Source of the DNA: Nocardioides ginsengisegetis
GTDB lineage: Bacteria; Actinomycetota; Actinomycetes; Propionibacteriales; Nocardioidaceae
DNA length: 64,000 nucleotides
Direction of reading: 5' to 3'
Assembly (NCBI RefSeq): GCF_014138045.1
Contig: NZ_JACGXA010000001.1
Coordinates: 2,837,001-2,901,000 of the forward strand
Both the position numbers and the translations under genes were made by a program. The notes under the pieces are model-generated. The model did no database searches and was not told the origin of the DNA. It saw only the letters and a list, made by a program, of their open reading frames with translations. Numbering within the stretch: position 1 is the stretch's first letter; the number at the start of each line of letters is the position of its first letter. Positions 45,512 through 54,144 of the stretch are shown here, one piece after another.

Positions 45512-46453
45512 GTGACGAACGCAGCCTGGGGCCACGGCCTCGCCACCCTCGACAGCACCGGATCCGTCCTCGACGTCTGGTTCCCCTCCCCTGCCCTGGG
45601 CTCGGCGCCGGCCGACGCGGCCGCACCCGCCGAGCTCACCGCGCTGGAGGGCAGCGACGAGGCCCGCGGCACCACCCGGGAGGTCCGGCTCGTCGAGATC
45701 GCCGACCTCGCCGAGGCGCCGACCTCCACCGAGGACGTCTGGCTCCGCCTGCACCTGCTCTCCACCCGCCTCGTCGCCCCCCACGGCCAGTCGCTCGAGG
45801 GGATCTTCGGCTTCCTCGCCAACGTCGTGTGGACCTCCGCCGGCCCGTGCGCGGTCGAGGGCTTCGAGCTCACCCGCGCCCGGCTCCGCGCCACCGGCCA
45901 GCACGTCACGGTGTACGGCGTCGACAAGTTCCCGCGGATGGTCGACTACGTCGTGCCCAGCGGCGTCCGGATCGCCGACGCCGACCGCGTCCGCCTCGGC
46001 GCCCACCTCGCGTCCGGCACGACCGTCATGCACGAGGGCTTCGTGAACTTCAACGCCGGCACGCTCGGCGCCTCCATGGTCGAGGGCCGCATCTCGGCGG
46101 GCGTCGTGGTCGGCGACGGCTCCGACGTCGGCGGCGGGTCGTCGATCATGGGCACCCTCTCGGGTGGCGGCAAGGAGGTCATCTCCGTGGGCGAGCGCTG
46201 CCTGCTGGGCGCCAACGCCGGCATCGGCATCTCGCTCGGCAACGACTGCGTCGTCGAGGCCGGTTGCTACGTCACCGCCGGCACCAAGGTCACCATCACC
46301 GACATGGACTCCAAGCCCAAGGTCATCAAGGCCGCGGAGCTCTCGGGAGCCAACAACGTGCTGTTCCGCCGCAACTCCGTCACGGGGACCATCGAGGCCG
46401 TGCCGTGGAAGGGCGACGGCATCGAGCTCAACGCCGCCCTCCACGCCAACTAG
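45512..46453 (+). CDS. dapD: Tetrahydrodipicolinate N-succinyltransferase
   Basis: This 313-residue protein belongs to the actinobacterial DapD group (Rv1201c-like). The C-terminal half is a left-handed beta-helix with hexapeptide repeats ([55 protein letters not shown]). It transfers succinyl from succinyl-CoA to tetrahydrodipicolinate in lysine and meso-diaminopimelate synthesis. The start is GTG and the transcript is probably leaderless. The next gene begins 27 bp after the stop. Confidence 0.95.
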   Translation: MTNAAWGHGLATLDSTGSVLDVWFPSPALGSAPADAAAPAELTALEGSDEARGTTREVRLVEIADLAEAPTSTEDVWLRLHLLSTRLVAPHGQSLEGIFGFLANVVWTSAGPCAVEGFELTRARLRATGQHVTVYGVDKFPRMVDYVVPSGVRIADADRVRLGAHLASGTTVMHEGFVNFNAGTLGASMVEGRISAGVVVGDGSDVGGGSSIMGTLSGGGKEVISVGERCLLGANAGIGISLGNDCVVEAGCYVTAGTKVTITDMDSKPKVIKAAELSGANNVLFRRNSVTGTIEAVPWKGDGIELNAALHAN

Positions 46454-46480
46454 GCGGCGAGCGGCCGTGAGAGACCGCTC

Positions 46481-47353
46481 ATGAGGATCCGGACCTTCGT
46501 CGCCCTGGCCGTCGTCGGCGTCGCGGGCATCGCCGTGGCCACGGGGTACGGCGTGCTGCACCACGTCCCCGACCTGCTGAGCCCCGACGAGTGCCGCGCC
46601 AGTGTCGCCGGCCACGAGGTCACCCTGGCGACCGAGCAGGCCGAGAACGCTGCCCTGATCTCGGCGATCTCGGTCCAGCGCGGCATGCCCGCACGGGCGG
46701 CCTCGATCGCACTGGCGACCGGATTCCAGGAGTCCAAGCTCTACAACCTGGAGTCCGGGGACCGCGACTCGGTCGGCCTCTTCCAACAGCGGCCGAGCCA
46801 GGGCTGGGGGACGCGGGAGCAGATCCTCAACCCCTACTACTCGATCAACGCCTTCTACGACGCCCTCGAGAAGGTCGACGGCTACGAGACGATGCGCATC
46901 ACCGAGGCCGCCCAGGAGGTGCAGCGCTCCGGCTACCCCGAGGCGTACGCCGACCACGAGGCCGACGCCCGGGTCCTCGCCTCGGCGCTCACCGGCGAGT
47001 CCGCACACGTGTTCAGCTGCAGCGTCGACGAGCAGGGCAGCGCCTCGAAGAAGGTCGGCAGCAACGGCCTGACCCACCGCGCCGAGACCGTGCGCCGCGA
47101 CATCGAGGCGGCGTTCGGCGACCAGACCGCCACTCCCGTCGGCGACGGGGGCCGGGCCTTCGAGGTCACGATCGACCAGGTCGGCCACGGCTGGGCGATG
47201 GCGCAGTACCTCGTCGCGATGGCCGACCGGCTCTCGATCTCCGACGTCACCTACGACGGCCATATCTGGTCGTCGGGCTCGTCGTCGAAGGACGGCTGGA
47301 CGACGGCGTCGGGCGCCGGGTCGGCGCGACTGCGCGTCAGCGTCCACCGCTGA
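46481..47353 (+). CDS. Secreted/anchored lytic-transglycosylase-like protein
   Basis: This 290-residue protein has an N-terminal membrane anchor or signal (TFVALAVVGVAGIAVATGYG). A lysozyme-like region follows, with ATGFQESKLYNLESGDRDSV and GLFQQRPSQGWGTREQI, the pattern of soluble lytic transglycosylases (Glu in QES, then GLFQ). Homologues in Streptomyces often carry misleading transporter names. Peptidoglycan cleavage is inferred. A terminator follows 6 bp after the stop. Confidence 0.78.
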   Translation: MRIRTFVALAVVGVAGIAVATGYGVLHHVPDLLSPDECRASVAGHEVTLATEQAENAALISAISVQRGMPARAASIALATGFQESKLYNLESGDRDSVGLFQQRPSQGWGTREQILNPYYSINAFYDALEKVDGYETMRITEAAQEVQRSGYPEAYADHEADARVLASALTGESAHVFSCSVDEQGSASKKVGSNGLTHRAETVRRDIEAAFGDQTATPVGDGGRAFEVTIDQVGHGWAMAQYLVAMADRLSISDVTYDGHIWSSGSSSKDGWTTASGAGSARLRVSVHR

Positions 47354-47359
47354 ACATGC

Positions 47360-47388
47360 GGAAGGCCCGGCGCAGTGCCGGGCCTTCC
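47360..47388 (+). terminator. Perfect 12-bp stem-loop terminator
   Basis: GGAAGGCCCGGC (47360-47371) and GCCGGGCCTTCC (47377-47388) pair around GCAGT, just after the lytic-transglycosylase-like gene. Confidence 0.85.
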
Positions 47389-47392
47389 CTGC

Positions 47393-47424
47393 GGGTCCGA
47401 CCTGTCCCCTGACGGGTCGGACCC
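47393..47424. terminator. Second stem-loop after the terminator
   Basis: GGGTCCGACC (47393-47402) pairs with GGTCGGACCC (47415-47424) around a 12-nt loop. It may back up the terminator at 47360 or lie in the 5' region of the next gene. Confidence 0.55.
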
Positions 47425-47605
47425 CTTGCCGTCCGGACCGCGGCCCCCGATACGTCGTCCACACACCCCCGTGGGTGCGGACGACCGGACTGCGCTTCCA
47501 TCGGGCACCTTCATGGTGACTGCCGACCGGGGCCGAAAAGCGTTTGTTGCACGATCACATCAATGTGGGACAAAGGGTGGGAATCACCGGCTCCCGCGGG
47601 CCCGG

Positions 47606-49129
47606 ATGACCGAGGATGGGCGCGTGCCCAAGGTCTCCCCCGCCGCCGACGACAGGACGCCACTGGCCGGCTCCCGCATCGACATCCCGGTGCGCATCGG
47701 CTGGCTGCTGCGGACCCACCGGATGGTGGCCGGGCTGTCCCTGCGCGAGATGTCGCTCGAGCTGACCGAGCGCGGCGTGGGCCTGTCGGCGTCCACGCTG
47801 AGCAGGATCGAGACCGAGGGTCATCGCTCGCCCGCGGCCCTGGACGGTTATGCCAGCGTCCTGGGGCTGCCCGACGGGGTGTTGAGGGGCACCATCGGTC
47901 TGCTCTGCCGCACCTTCCGCTACGCACCACCAGAGTCCCGGGAAGTGGGAGAACCCGGGAGGCCGAGCCTCGAACGGTTCAGCGCGGCATGCGACGGGAT
48001 CGACGTGGAGGCCCCCTCGGGCGGCGCGTGGATGCGCTTCGCGCGCGCGCACTCCCACACCAGCGGCTTCGGGTTGCCGGTCCGCCTCATGGAGCCGCAC
48101 CTCGTCCGCATCAACGCCGAGCTGGGACTTGCCGTCGGCACTGCGATGATCACGCGGCACGAGGCCCTGTCCTCGCTCCGCATCGGCCCGTACGGCGACC
48201 TGCTCGAGGACGTCACCCGGCACGAGATCCTCGTCCCCGGCCACCCCGCCGTCGACCGACTGTTCGGCCCCCTGTCGGACCGCCCCACTCCCTCGCTGCT
48301 GCACTGGCTCAACGACCTCCTGAGCCACGAGCGTGTAGAGCTCTGCCGGAGCGCGACGTACGCCCTCCAGAGCATGCTCCTGAGTGGCGACCTCGACGCC
48401 CGCGAGTGGGCGACCCTCGTCCCGGCGCTGGTCGAGGCGTGGTCCGACCCGGACCCGGGACGGCGCTCGGCCCTCGCGCAGCTCGCGACCGCGCTACCGC
48501 CCGAGCTGCAGCGCGAGGTACGGCGGTCCTGCGACGTCGACGCCGCGCTCCCGGCACCACCGCCGGACTGGTCACGGAGCCGCCGCAACCGCCACTACGA
48601 GAGGGCGCGGGAGCTCGGGCGGGCCGTGTGCGCTCGCCTGGGACACCCCGAGGAGCCGCTGCTCGACCGACTCGTCTTCGAGAGCCTCTTCGAGATCCGG
48701 GGCGTGCGGATGGCCCACGCACTGATGCTCCTGCGCGCCTCGGCGTTCCGGGATCCGTTCGCGGAGGTCCTGCTGAACGAGCTCCCCCGAACCCGCGACG
48801 AGGACTCGCGCACCGCCATGCGGAGGGCGCTGGTGAGCATGCACCAGGGCCGCCCGCTCCCGGAGGGAGCCGGGCTCCTGGAGTCCGAGGACGACGCGGA
48901 CTTCGTCACCGGGGTGCGACTGATCGGGTCGGGTGGCGGCGTGCTGCCGGACGCCGCCGTCGAGCGAGGGCTGGGCGGGGACGAGGAGGCTCGACGCCAC
49001 ACGGTGACCGCCCTGGGCCAGGCCAATGACCCGCGGCTGCGTGCGCTGCGGGAGCGGGCCGGACTCTCGCGAGAACTCCGCGACTCGGCCGTCTGGTGGT
49101 CCGACCGCAGTGGTCGAATCCTGATCTGA
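47606..49129 (+). CDS. Large XRE-type helix-turn-helix regulator
   Basis: This 507-residue protein has an N-terminal XRE DNA-binding domain (about residues 30-90: IGWLLRTHRMVAGLSLREMS, then LSASTLSRIETEGHRSPAAL). The long remainder is rich in Arg, Leu and Ala helices. The C-terminal third (ALVSMHQGRPLPEGAGLL, then DAAVERGLGGDEEARRHTVT) hints at HEAT-like repeats. No ligand or enzyme motif is visible. The start may be ATG 47606 or GTG 47624 (VPKVSPAADD). It is convergent with the GAF-kinase/P450 unit and may regulate it; that is inference. Confidence 0.75.
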   Translation: MTEDGRVPKVSPAADDRTPLAGSRIDIPVRIGWLLRTHRMVAGLSLREMSLELTERGVGLSASTLSRIETEGHRSPAALDGYASVLGLPDGVLRGTIGLLCRTFRYAPPESREVGEPGRPSLERFSAACDGIDVEAPSGGAWMRFARAHSHTSGFGLPVRLMEPHLVRINAELGLAVGTAMITRHEALSSLRIGPYGDLLEDVTRHEILVPGHPAVDRLFGPLSDRPTPSLLHWLNDLLSHERVELCRSATYALQSMLLSGDLDAREWATLVPALVEAWSDPDPGRRSALAQLATALPPELQREVRRSCDVDAALPAPPPDWSRSRRNRHYERARELGRAVCARLGHPEEPLLDRLVFESLFEIRGVRMAHALMLLRASAFRDPFAEVLLNELPRTRDEDSRTAMRRALVSMHQGRPLPEGAGLLESEDDADFVTGVRLIGSGGGVLPDAAVERGLGGDEEARRHTVTALGQANDPRLRALRERAGLSRELRDSAVWWSDRSGRILI

Positions 49130-49262
49130 GCCTGAGTGAAGGAGGTGGGATGGCCGCTTGACCCCCGTGCATGCGGCCACCCCACCAAGCCCCGGCCCCA
49201 CTCCAGGGCGGCCATGTTGTCCGGCCTGGGGAAAATCTAGGGGAGCGTTGGACAGCGCATCG

Positions 49263-49296
49263 CTTTGTCCCGGAACGGCGCTTTTCCGGGACAAAG
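49263..49296. terminator. Perfect 13-bp stem-loop between convergent genes
   Basis: CTTTGTCCCGGAA (49263-49275) and TTCCGGGACAAAG (49284-49296) pair around 8 nt. Position between the regulator and kinase 3' ends suits a bidirectional terminator. GGGACAAAGG also occurs at 47567-47576 before the regulator gene. Confidence 0.7.
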
Positions 49297-49343
49297 GCTC
49301 GAGGGTGCCGTGGCACGTGTATCCGCCGTGCCGCGGACGACGG

Positions 49344-50726
49344 TCACTCCTGGGGACGGACCACAGCGGGAAGATCGACCCAGAAGGCAGCACCCTCGCC
49401 CGGCGTTGACTCCACCCCCATGAGTCCCCCGTCGCGCTCGACGATGGAGCGCGACAGGGCGAGGCCCAGGCCCGTCCCACGGACCTCGGGGTCGGCGAAG
49501 CGCACGAAGGGCTTGAACACGTCGGCCTGCTGCTCCGGGCTCAGGCCGGGGCCCGTGTCGTGGACGGTGATGCGCACGTGCGCGATCCCCTGGTCGTCGG
49601 ACGACGCGGATGTCACCACACTGACCCGCCCCCCGGGGTGGTTGTAGGCGATCGCGTTGCCGACCAGGTTCGCGAGCACCTGCCGCAGCCCGGACGGCGT
49701 GGTCAGGACGCACTCGGTGATGTCCGGGGAGAAGGAGACCGTCACTCCGGCGGTGAGTGCGGGCGCCCGCAACCAGTGGACGACGTCACTCACGGCCTCC
49801 GCGACGCTGACCGCCTGGCGGGGCGTACCGCCGCCCAGCTCCTGCCCCGTCTCCAGGAGGGAGTCGATGACCGCGAGCAGCTGCTCAGCGGCGCTGAGCA
49901 CCACCCCCGAGTCCTTGACGACGCCGGTGGCGAATCCCGCGACCGTGTCCCGGTCGGGCCCCTCCTGGTCCGACTGCTCGACCAGGTCCGCTGCCTCGTC
50001 GGCCAGGAGCTCGGCGGTGCCGATGATGGCGCTGATCGGGGTGCGCAGCTCGTGGCCGAGCGCCGCGAAGAAGTGCTGCTGGCTCTCCCTGGCCTGGTCA
50101 CCTCGGGCGATGGCATCGGCCAGGGACACCCGCGCCCGCTCCGCGGCCATGCGTGAGGCCAGGGCGGCAGTGAGCACCTGCACCGCGGCCAGGGTCTCCG
50201 CCGGCCACGGGCCGGGCTCGGCACGGGCCACGCCGATGCTGCCGTAGCTCGTGCCGTCGCAGAGCATGCTGCTGCCCACGGCGGCGTAGGAACCGCCGGC
50301 CTCGATCTCGGTGCGATCGCCCTCCGCCTCCCCGTCGAGCAGGCCGGTGTCGGTGATGCCCACGACCCCGTGCTCGCGGACCTGCTGGGAGAACCACGGA
50401 AGCGACAGGGCGCGGCCCGCACCGGCGTCGGCGCCCACATGGGCCGTGGGGATCACGCCCTCGGCGACGCGCTCCATCAGCCAGGCGCGGTCCCCGAGTC
50501 GGATCCAGCCCTGCTCCTGGTCGGGGCGCAGCGTGGTCGACACCACCGACAGGCGTGACGCGGTCGGGTTGACCGATGCGAGGGCGTCCACCGTGACCGT
50601 GAAGGCCTCGGTCAGGCTGAGCCCACCGGTCAGGATCCTGGTCACCGCCGCCTGCACCTCGGGCGGGATCGGGGCGGGCGTCGCGAACACGAGGGCCCGC
50701 TCGGGTCCGAGCACGTCGTCAGCCAC
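49344..50726 (-). CDS. Soluble GAF-domain sensor histidine kinase
   Basis: This 460-residue protein has a GAF-like domain at about residues 25-195 and then the dimerisation/phospho-acceptor helix with His225 in ALGHELRTPISAIIG. A HATPase domain follows with LVGNAIAYNHPGG (N-box), DTGPGLSPEQ and GTGLGLALSRS (G-boxes). No membrane segment is present, so it senses an intracellular ligand. The GTG start overlaps the P450 stop by 8 nt, so translation is coupled. A receiver-only protein is encoded three genes upstream, the likely partner. Confidence 0.88.
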   Translation of the reverse strand: MADDVLGPERALVFATPAPIPPEVQAAVTRILTGGLSLTEAFTVTVDALASVNPTASRLSVVSTTLRPDQEQGWIRLGDRAWLMERVAEGVIPTAHVGADAGAGRALSLPWFSQQVREHGVVGITDTGLLDGEAEGDRTEIEAGGSYAAVGSSMLCDGTSYGSIGVARAEPGPWPAETLAAVQVLTAALASRMAAERARVSLADAIARGDQARESQQHFFAALGHELRTPISAIIGTAELLADEAADLVEQSDQEGPDRDTVAGFATGVVKDSGVVLSAAEQLLAVIDSLLETGQELGGGTPRQAVSVAEAVSDVVHWLRAPALTAGVTVSFSPDITECVLTTPSGLRQVLANLVGNAIAYNHPGGRVSVVTSASSDDQGIAHVRITVHDTGPGLSPEQQADVFKPFVRFADPEVRGTGLGLALSRSIVERDGGLMGVESTPGEGAAFWVDLPAVVRPQE

Positions 50727-51852
50727 CGAGGACCACCCTCGCCGGCGAGGGCCGCAGGCCACGGCTGGCGTCGATGCGCACCGGGCCGGACGCCCGGAGC
50801 CGCTGCTCGACGCCTCGCTCCACCAGGTGCACCAGCTGCGCGAGGGCCAGGTTGCGGCCGGGGCACGCGTGGGGGCCGGCGCCGAACGGGAGCCAGGCAC
50901 CCGGCCGTGCCGTGTCGTCGCACCAGCGGGTCGGGTCGAAGTCCGTCAGCGGCTTGAAGCCGGACTCCGGGCCGGGCGCCACCTCGCCGAGCTGGCCGAG
51001 CGCGCGGGGGCTCACGACGAGGGGCGTGTACGCCGGCAGGGTCACGCCGCCGATCACCGACTCGTCGACAGAGATCCGCGGGAGCAGCCAGGTCGGCGGG
51101 TAGAGACGCAGGGTCTCCCAGACGATCGCGGTCCGCAGCCGCGGATCGGCGCCGGCCGCCGCAGCTACGTCCGGATGGGCTGCGAGCTGCTGGAGCACCC
51201 AGGCACCGGCCGCGATCGGCACCTGGACTCCGGCCGCCAGGGCAGTCGCCATCGCGCTGGACGCGGAGACACCGACCTCGGCGAGGGCGGCACGCAGGTC
51301 GCGGAGCGCCCGCTGCTCGCGCCGACGGTCAACGGACCACCGACGAGGCGGTCGTGCCGCGCTGATCACCGGCGCCAGCGCGTCGACCCACGTCAACGTC
51401 AGCATCGCGATGTGGTCTCGGGTTGCCTGACCCGCAGCCGGCACCAGCGCTGCGGTCGTCGACCGGCTCACGGGCGTCCGGAGCAGGTCGAGGGGGTGGA
51501 CGGTGATCTCGTCGAGGCCAAGGGGCGCGTCGGGCCAGACGGCGGCGAGCTCGGCGACGAAGACGCCCCGTCCCACGGCGACGGCATCGGACGTGAGGGC
51601 TGGAGTGTGCTTGTCCGGACGCCCTTCCGGTTGATCTGCACCCATGCCCGCGAGTGGGCGTCGGCTCGCGTCGAAGGGGATCGGGAAGCGACGTACGTCC
51701 TTGAGGACGGCGCGGGCGTCGGCCAGCGTCGGGACGAGCACCGGGCCGCGCGGGTTGAGCCAGACCGGGGTCGGTGACCCGACCGCGGAAGCAACGGCAC
51801 CGAGGATCCCGTCGGGATCCCCGGTGCCGTCATCGGGTGTCGCCAACGACAT
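50719..51852 (-). CDS. Cytochrome P450 with atypical I-helix, coupled to a short peptide gene
   Basis: This 377-residue P450 has the ExxR motif (Glu246-Thr-Leu-Arg249) and the haem loop FGAGPHACPG with ligand Cys330. The I-helix, normally AGxETT, reads AAGVQVP at residues 206-212. The acid-alcohol pair used for oxygen activation is thus missing, a trait of some P450s with unusual substrates. No ribosome site precedes the ATG; it overlaps the stop of the 28-residue peptide gene (TGATG). This suggests the P450 acts on that peptide, as in known P450-modified RiPPs such as biarylitides and tryptorubin-type peptides; that role is inference. Confidence 0.9.
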   Translation of the reverse strand: MSLATPDDGTGDPDGILGAVASAVGSPTPVWLNPRGPVLVPTLADARAVLKDVRRFPIPFDASRRPLAGMGADQPEGRPDKHTPALTSDAVAVGRGVFVAELAAVWPDAPLGLDEITVHPLDLLRTPVSRSTTAALVPAAGQATRDHIAMLTLTWVDALAPVISAARPPRRWSVDRRREQRALRDLRAALAEVGVSASSAMATALAAGVQVPIAAGAWVLQQLAAHPDVAAAAGADPRLRTAIVWETLRLYPPTWLLPRISVDESVIGGVTLPAYTPLVVSPRALGQLGEVAPGPESGFKPLTDFDPTRWCDDTARPGAWLPFGAGPHACPGRNLALAQLVHLVERGVEQRLRASGPVRIDASRGLRPSPARVVLGG

Positions 51853-51938
51853 CAGTGCGTCGGGACCCACGGGTAAACGCCGCGCAGAGCGCGCAGGGCG
51901 CGCGAGGTCGCGCGGCGCTGCTTGATCTTCGAGATCAC
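51852..51938 (-). CDS. Short peptide gene, candidate RiPP precursor for the P450
   Basis: A strong ribosome site AAAGGAG lies five bases before a GTG that opens a 28-residue frame. The first 19 residues form a basic, helical leader (MISKIKQRR, later ALRALR). The last nine, GVYPWVPTH, concentrate the only aromatic residues: Tyr22, Trp24 and His28. Tyr and Trp are spaced i,i+2, as in the three-residue cross-links made by P450s in biarylitides. The stop overlaps the P450 ATG by one base. The position, length, codon integrity and ribosome site argue for a real gene. The final product and cleavage site are unknown. Confidence 0.72.
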   Translation of the reverse strand: MISKIKQRRATSRALRALRGVYPWVPTH

Positions 51939-52030
51939 CGAGGCTCCTTTCCTGGGGGTGGATCCGTGCCCCGAGTGCCCGGATGAGGGCGGACCGCTCC
52001 GTCGAGAGCTTCAGGCGTGTCCCCATGGGC

Positions 52031-52483
52031 TCAGCTGAGGCCATCGAGGAGGTCGGCCAGTTCTTGACGGCGAATCGGCTTGGGCAGGAAGAGACTAATG
52101 CCCAGCTCGTTGAGAATGGGGCGTTCATCGCGAGCCGACGCGCTGACGATCACGACGTTCATGTCCCGGGCGTGTTCGGGGTGGGCATTGAGCCAGCGGG
52201 CGACGTCGATGCCGGACATCCGCGGCATGGACAGGTCGAGGAGCAACAGGTCGTAGTTCCCCGCGGAAACCGCCTCGACAGCCTCCTGCCCGTCGGTCAC
52301 CTCGTCGACGACGTGGCCGAGCTTCTCGAGCATCCGGCGGAGCAGCTCGCGCACGATGTCGACGTCGTCGGCGACGAGCACCCGCAACACGCGAGCGGTC
52401 TGGACCGCGTCCGCTGTGTGGACAGCCGCGTCCGGATGCGGGACAGGCGTCCCCGCGTCGACTGCGTTGTCACTGTCGGTCAT
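52031..52483 (-). CDS. Receiver-only response regulator
   Basis: This 150-residue protein has a variable 30-residue N-terminus and one CheY-like receiver domain: acidic pair Asp39-Asp40, phospho-acceptor Asp83 in LLLLDLSMPRMSG, and Lys135 in FLPKPI. There is no DNA-binding output domain, so it must signal by protein contact. GAGGG precedes the ATG. It is the first gene of the unit that continues with the short peptide, P450 and GAF histidine kinase. Confidence 0.9.
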   Translation of the reverse strand: MTDSDNAVDAGTPVPHPDAAVHTADAVQTARVLRVLVADDVDIVRELLRRMLEKLGHVVDEVTDGQEAVEAVSAGNYDLLLLDLSMPRMSGIDVARWLNAHPEHARDMNVVIVSASARDERPILNELGISLFLPKPIRRQELADLLDGLS

Positions 52484-52644
52484 GCGGTTCCCTCGTCGGT
52501 CACGTACGTCGCGACGCGGACCCCCACCCACGACCGACGTTCCTTGCTGGCTTGACCCCCGGGTTCTGCTGGTGCCTATCTTGCCCGGTCCTGGCCCGCT
52601 CGCGTGCCATGTCCGCCGAACCCGGACAGCGAAACCCGGCCGGA

Positions 52645-53745
52645 TCAGCCTGCGAGCCGGGCGACGGCGGCGTCGATGCGCTCGTCGGTGGCGGTGAAGG
52701 CGATCCGAACGTGGCGGTTGCCGGCGACGCCGTAGAACGACCCCGGTGCCGCGAGGATGCCGCGCTCGGCCAGCCAGGCCACCGTGGCCCAGCAGTCCTC
52801 GTCACGGGTGCTCCAGAGGTAGAGCGAGGCCTCGGAGTGGTCGATGCGGAAGCCCGCGTGCTCGAGGGCCTCGCGCAGCCGGGCCCGGCGCGCGGCGTAC
52901 CGGGCGTGCTGGTCGGCCACGTGGGCGTCGTCGTCGAGGGCCGCGATCATCGCGGCCTGCTGCGGTGACGGCATCTGCAGGCCGAGGTTCTTGCGGACGG
53001 CCAGCAGCTCGCCGACCAGGGCGGGGTCGCCCGCCACGAAGGCACAGCGGTAGCCGGCGAGGTTGGACCGTTTGGAGAGCGAGTGGACCGAGAGGATGCC
53101 CTCGGCGGAGCCCCCGCTGACCGACGGGTGCAGCACCGAGACGGGCGAGGCCTCCCAGGCGCACTCGAGGTAGCACTCGTCGGAGACCAGGATCGTGCCG
53201 CGCTCACGGCACCAGTCCACGACCTTCTTGAGGTGCTCGACGGGCAGCACCCGACCGGTCGGGTTGGAGGGGCTGTTGAGCCAGAGCAGCGCCGGGGTCT
53301 CGGGGCCGAGCGAGGTGAGCGAGTCGGTGGCCACCGCGCGGGCGCCGCACAGCGCGGCGCCGACCTCGTAGGTCGGGTAGGCCAGCGCCGGATAGGCGAT
53401 CAGGTCGCCCGCCCCGATGCCGAGGTGGGCGGCCATCGAGCCGATCAGCTCCTTGGAGCCGATCACCGGCAGCACGGCGTCCAGACCAAGGCCGGTGACG
53501 CCGTGGCTGCGCTCGAGCCAGTCCAGGCAGGCCTGGCGGGTCTCGACGCGCCCGATCGTCGTCGGGTAGCCCGGCGAGTCCGCGGCAGCGCGCAGCGCGT
53601 CCTGCACGACGGCAGGGGTCGGGTCGACGGGAGTGCCGACCGAGAGGTCGACGATCCCGTCGGGGTGCGCGCGCGCCGTGGCGGCGTACGACGTCAGGTG
53701 GTCCCAGGGGAAGTCCGGGAGCCGCGTGGAGACGAGTGGCCTCAC
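52645..53745 (-). CDS. dapC: Succinyldiaminopimelate transaminase
   Basis: This 366-residue class I/II aminotransferase matches the actinobacterial DapC group. It has GYPTTIGRVETRQA, NSPSNPTGRVLP, and the PLP lysine in SVHSLSKRSNLAGYR. It converts succinyl-amino-ketopimelate to succinyl-diaminopimelate between the DapD and DapE steps. The GTG start overlaps the ferredoxin stop (GTGA), the same fdxC-dapC arrangement as Rv1177-Rv1178. Confidence 0.93.
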   Translation of the reverse strand: MRPLVSTRLPDFPWDHLTSYAATARAHPDGIVDLSVGTPVDPTPAVVQDALRAAADSPGYPTTIGRVETRQACLDWLERSHGVTGLGLDAVLPVIGSKELIGSMAAHLGIGAGDLIAYPALAYPTYEVGAALCGARAVATDSLTSLGPETPALLWLNSPSNPTGRVLPVEHLKKVVDWCRERGTILVSDECYLECAWEASPVSVLHPSVSGGSAEGILSVHSLSKRSNLAGYRCAFVAGDPALVGELLAVRKNLGLQMPSPQQAAMIAALDDDAHVADQHARYAARRARLREALEHAGFRIDHSEASLYLWSTRDEDCWATVAWLAERGILAAPGSFYGVAGNRHVRIAFTATDERIDAAVARLAG

Positions 53746-54068
53746 TCGTCGTGCGGCTGCGGCGGGAGCGCCTCGACGATCGGGTGGTCCTTGTCGATCT
53801 CACCCATCTTGGCGGCACCGCCGGGCGAGCCGAGGTCCTCGAAGAACCCGACGTTGGCGGTGTAGAAGTCCTTCCACTGCTCCGGGGTGTCGTCCTCGTA
53901 GAAGATCGCCTCGACCGGGCAGACCGGCTCGCACGCACCGCAGTCGACGCACTCGTCGGGGTGGATGTAGAGCATCCGCTTGCCCTCGTAGATGCAGTCG
54001 ACAGGGCACTCGTCGACGCACGCACGATCCTTCAGGTCGACGCACGGCTGGGCGATGACGTAGGTCAC
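53742..54068 (-). CDS. fdxC: Seven-iron ferredoxin
   Basis: This 108-residue ferredoxin has Cys9-x7-Cys17-x3-Cys21-x3-Cys25 and the second set at Cys40, Cys43, Cys46 and Cys50 (DECVDCGACEPVCPVEAIF), the 3Fe-4S plus 4Fe-4S type. It carries electrons for redox enzymes such as P450s or oxidoreductases. AGGAGG lies five bases before the GTG at 54068, which decides the start against an upstream GTG at 54128. It is coupled to dapC. Confidence 0.95.
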   Translation of the reverse strand: MTYVIAQPCVDLKDRACVDECPVDCIYEGKRMLYIHPDECVDCGACEPVCPVEAIFYEDDTPEQWKDFYTANVGFFEDLGSPGGAAKMGEIDKDHPIVEALPPQPHDE

Positions 54069-54132
54069 CAGTTCCTCCTGAGGGAGCACGTTGCACAACG
54101 GACAGACCACCCTGGAGCGGTCGGGCACAGCC

Positions 54133-54138
54133 TAGTAT
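54133..54138 (+). promoter_or_regulatory. -10 box TAGTAT of a leaderless GNAT transcript
   Basis: TAGTAT ends six bases before the GTG start at 54145, the same box and spacing as before the LLM oxidoreductase start. No ribosome site is present, which fits a leaderless mRNA. Confidence 0.5.
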
Positions 54139-54144
54139 CCCGTC

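Noticed and set aside
51853..52128. N-terminal extension of the P450 to 52128
   Set aside because: The extension would be antisense-like in composition, would overlap the receiver gene, and would ignore the short peptide gene with its strong ribosome site. ATG 51852 gives a normal P450 N-terminus.
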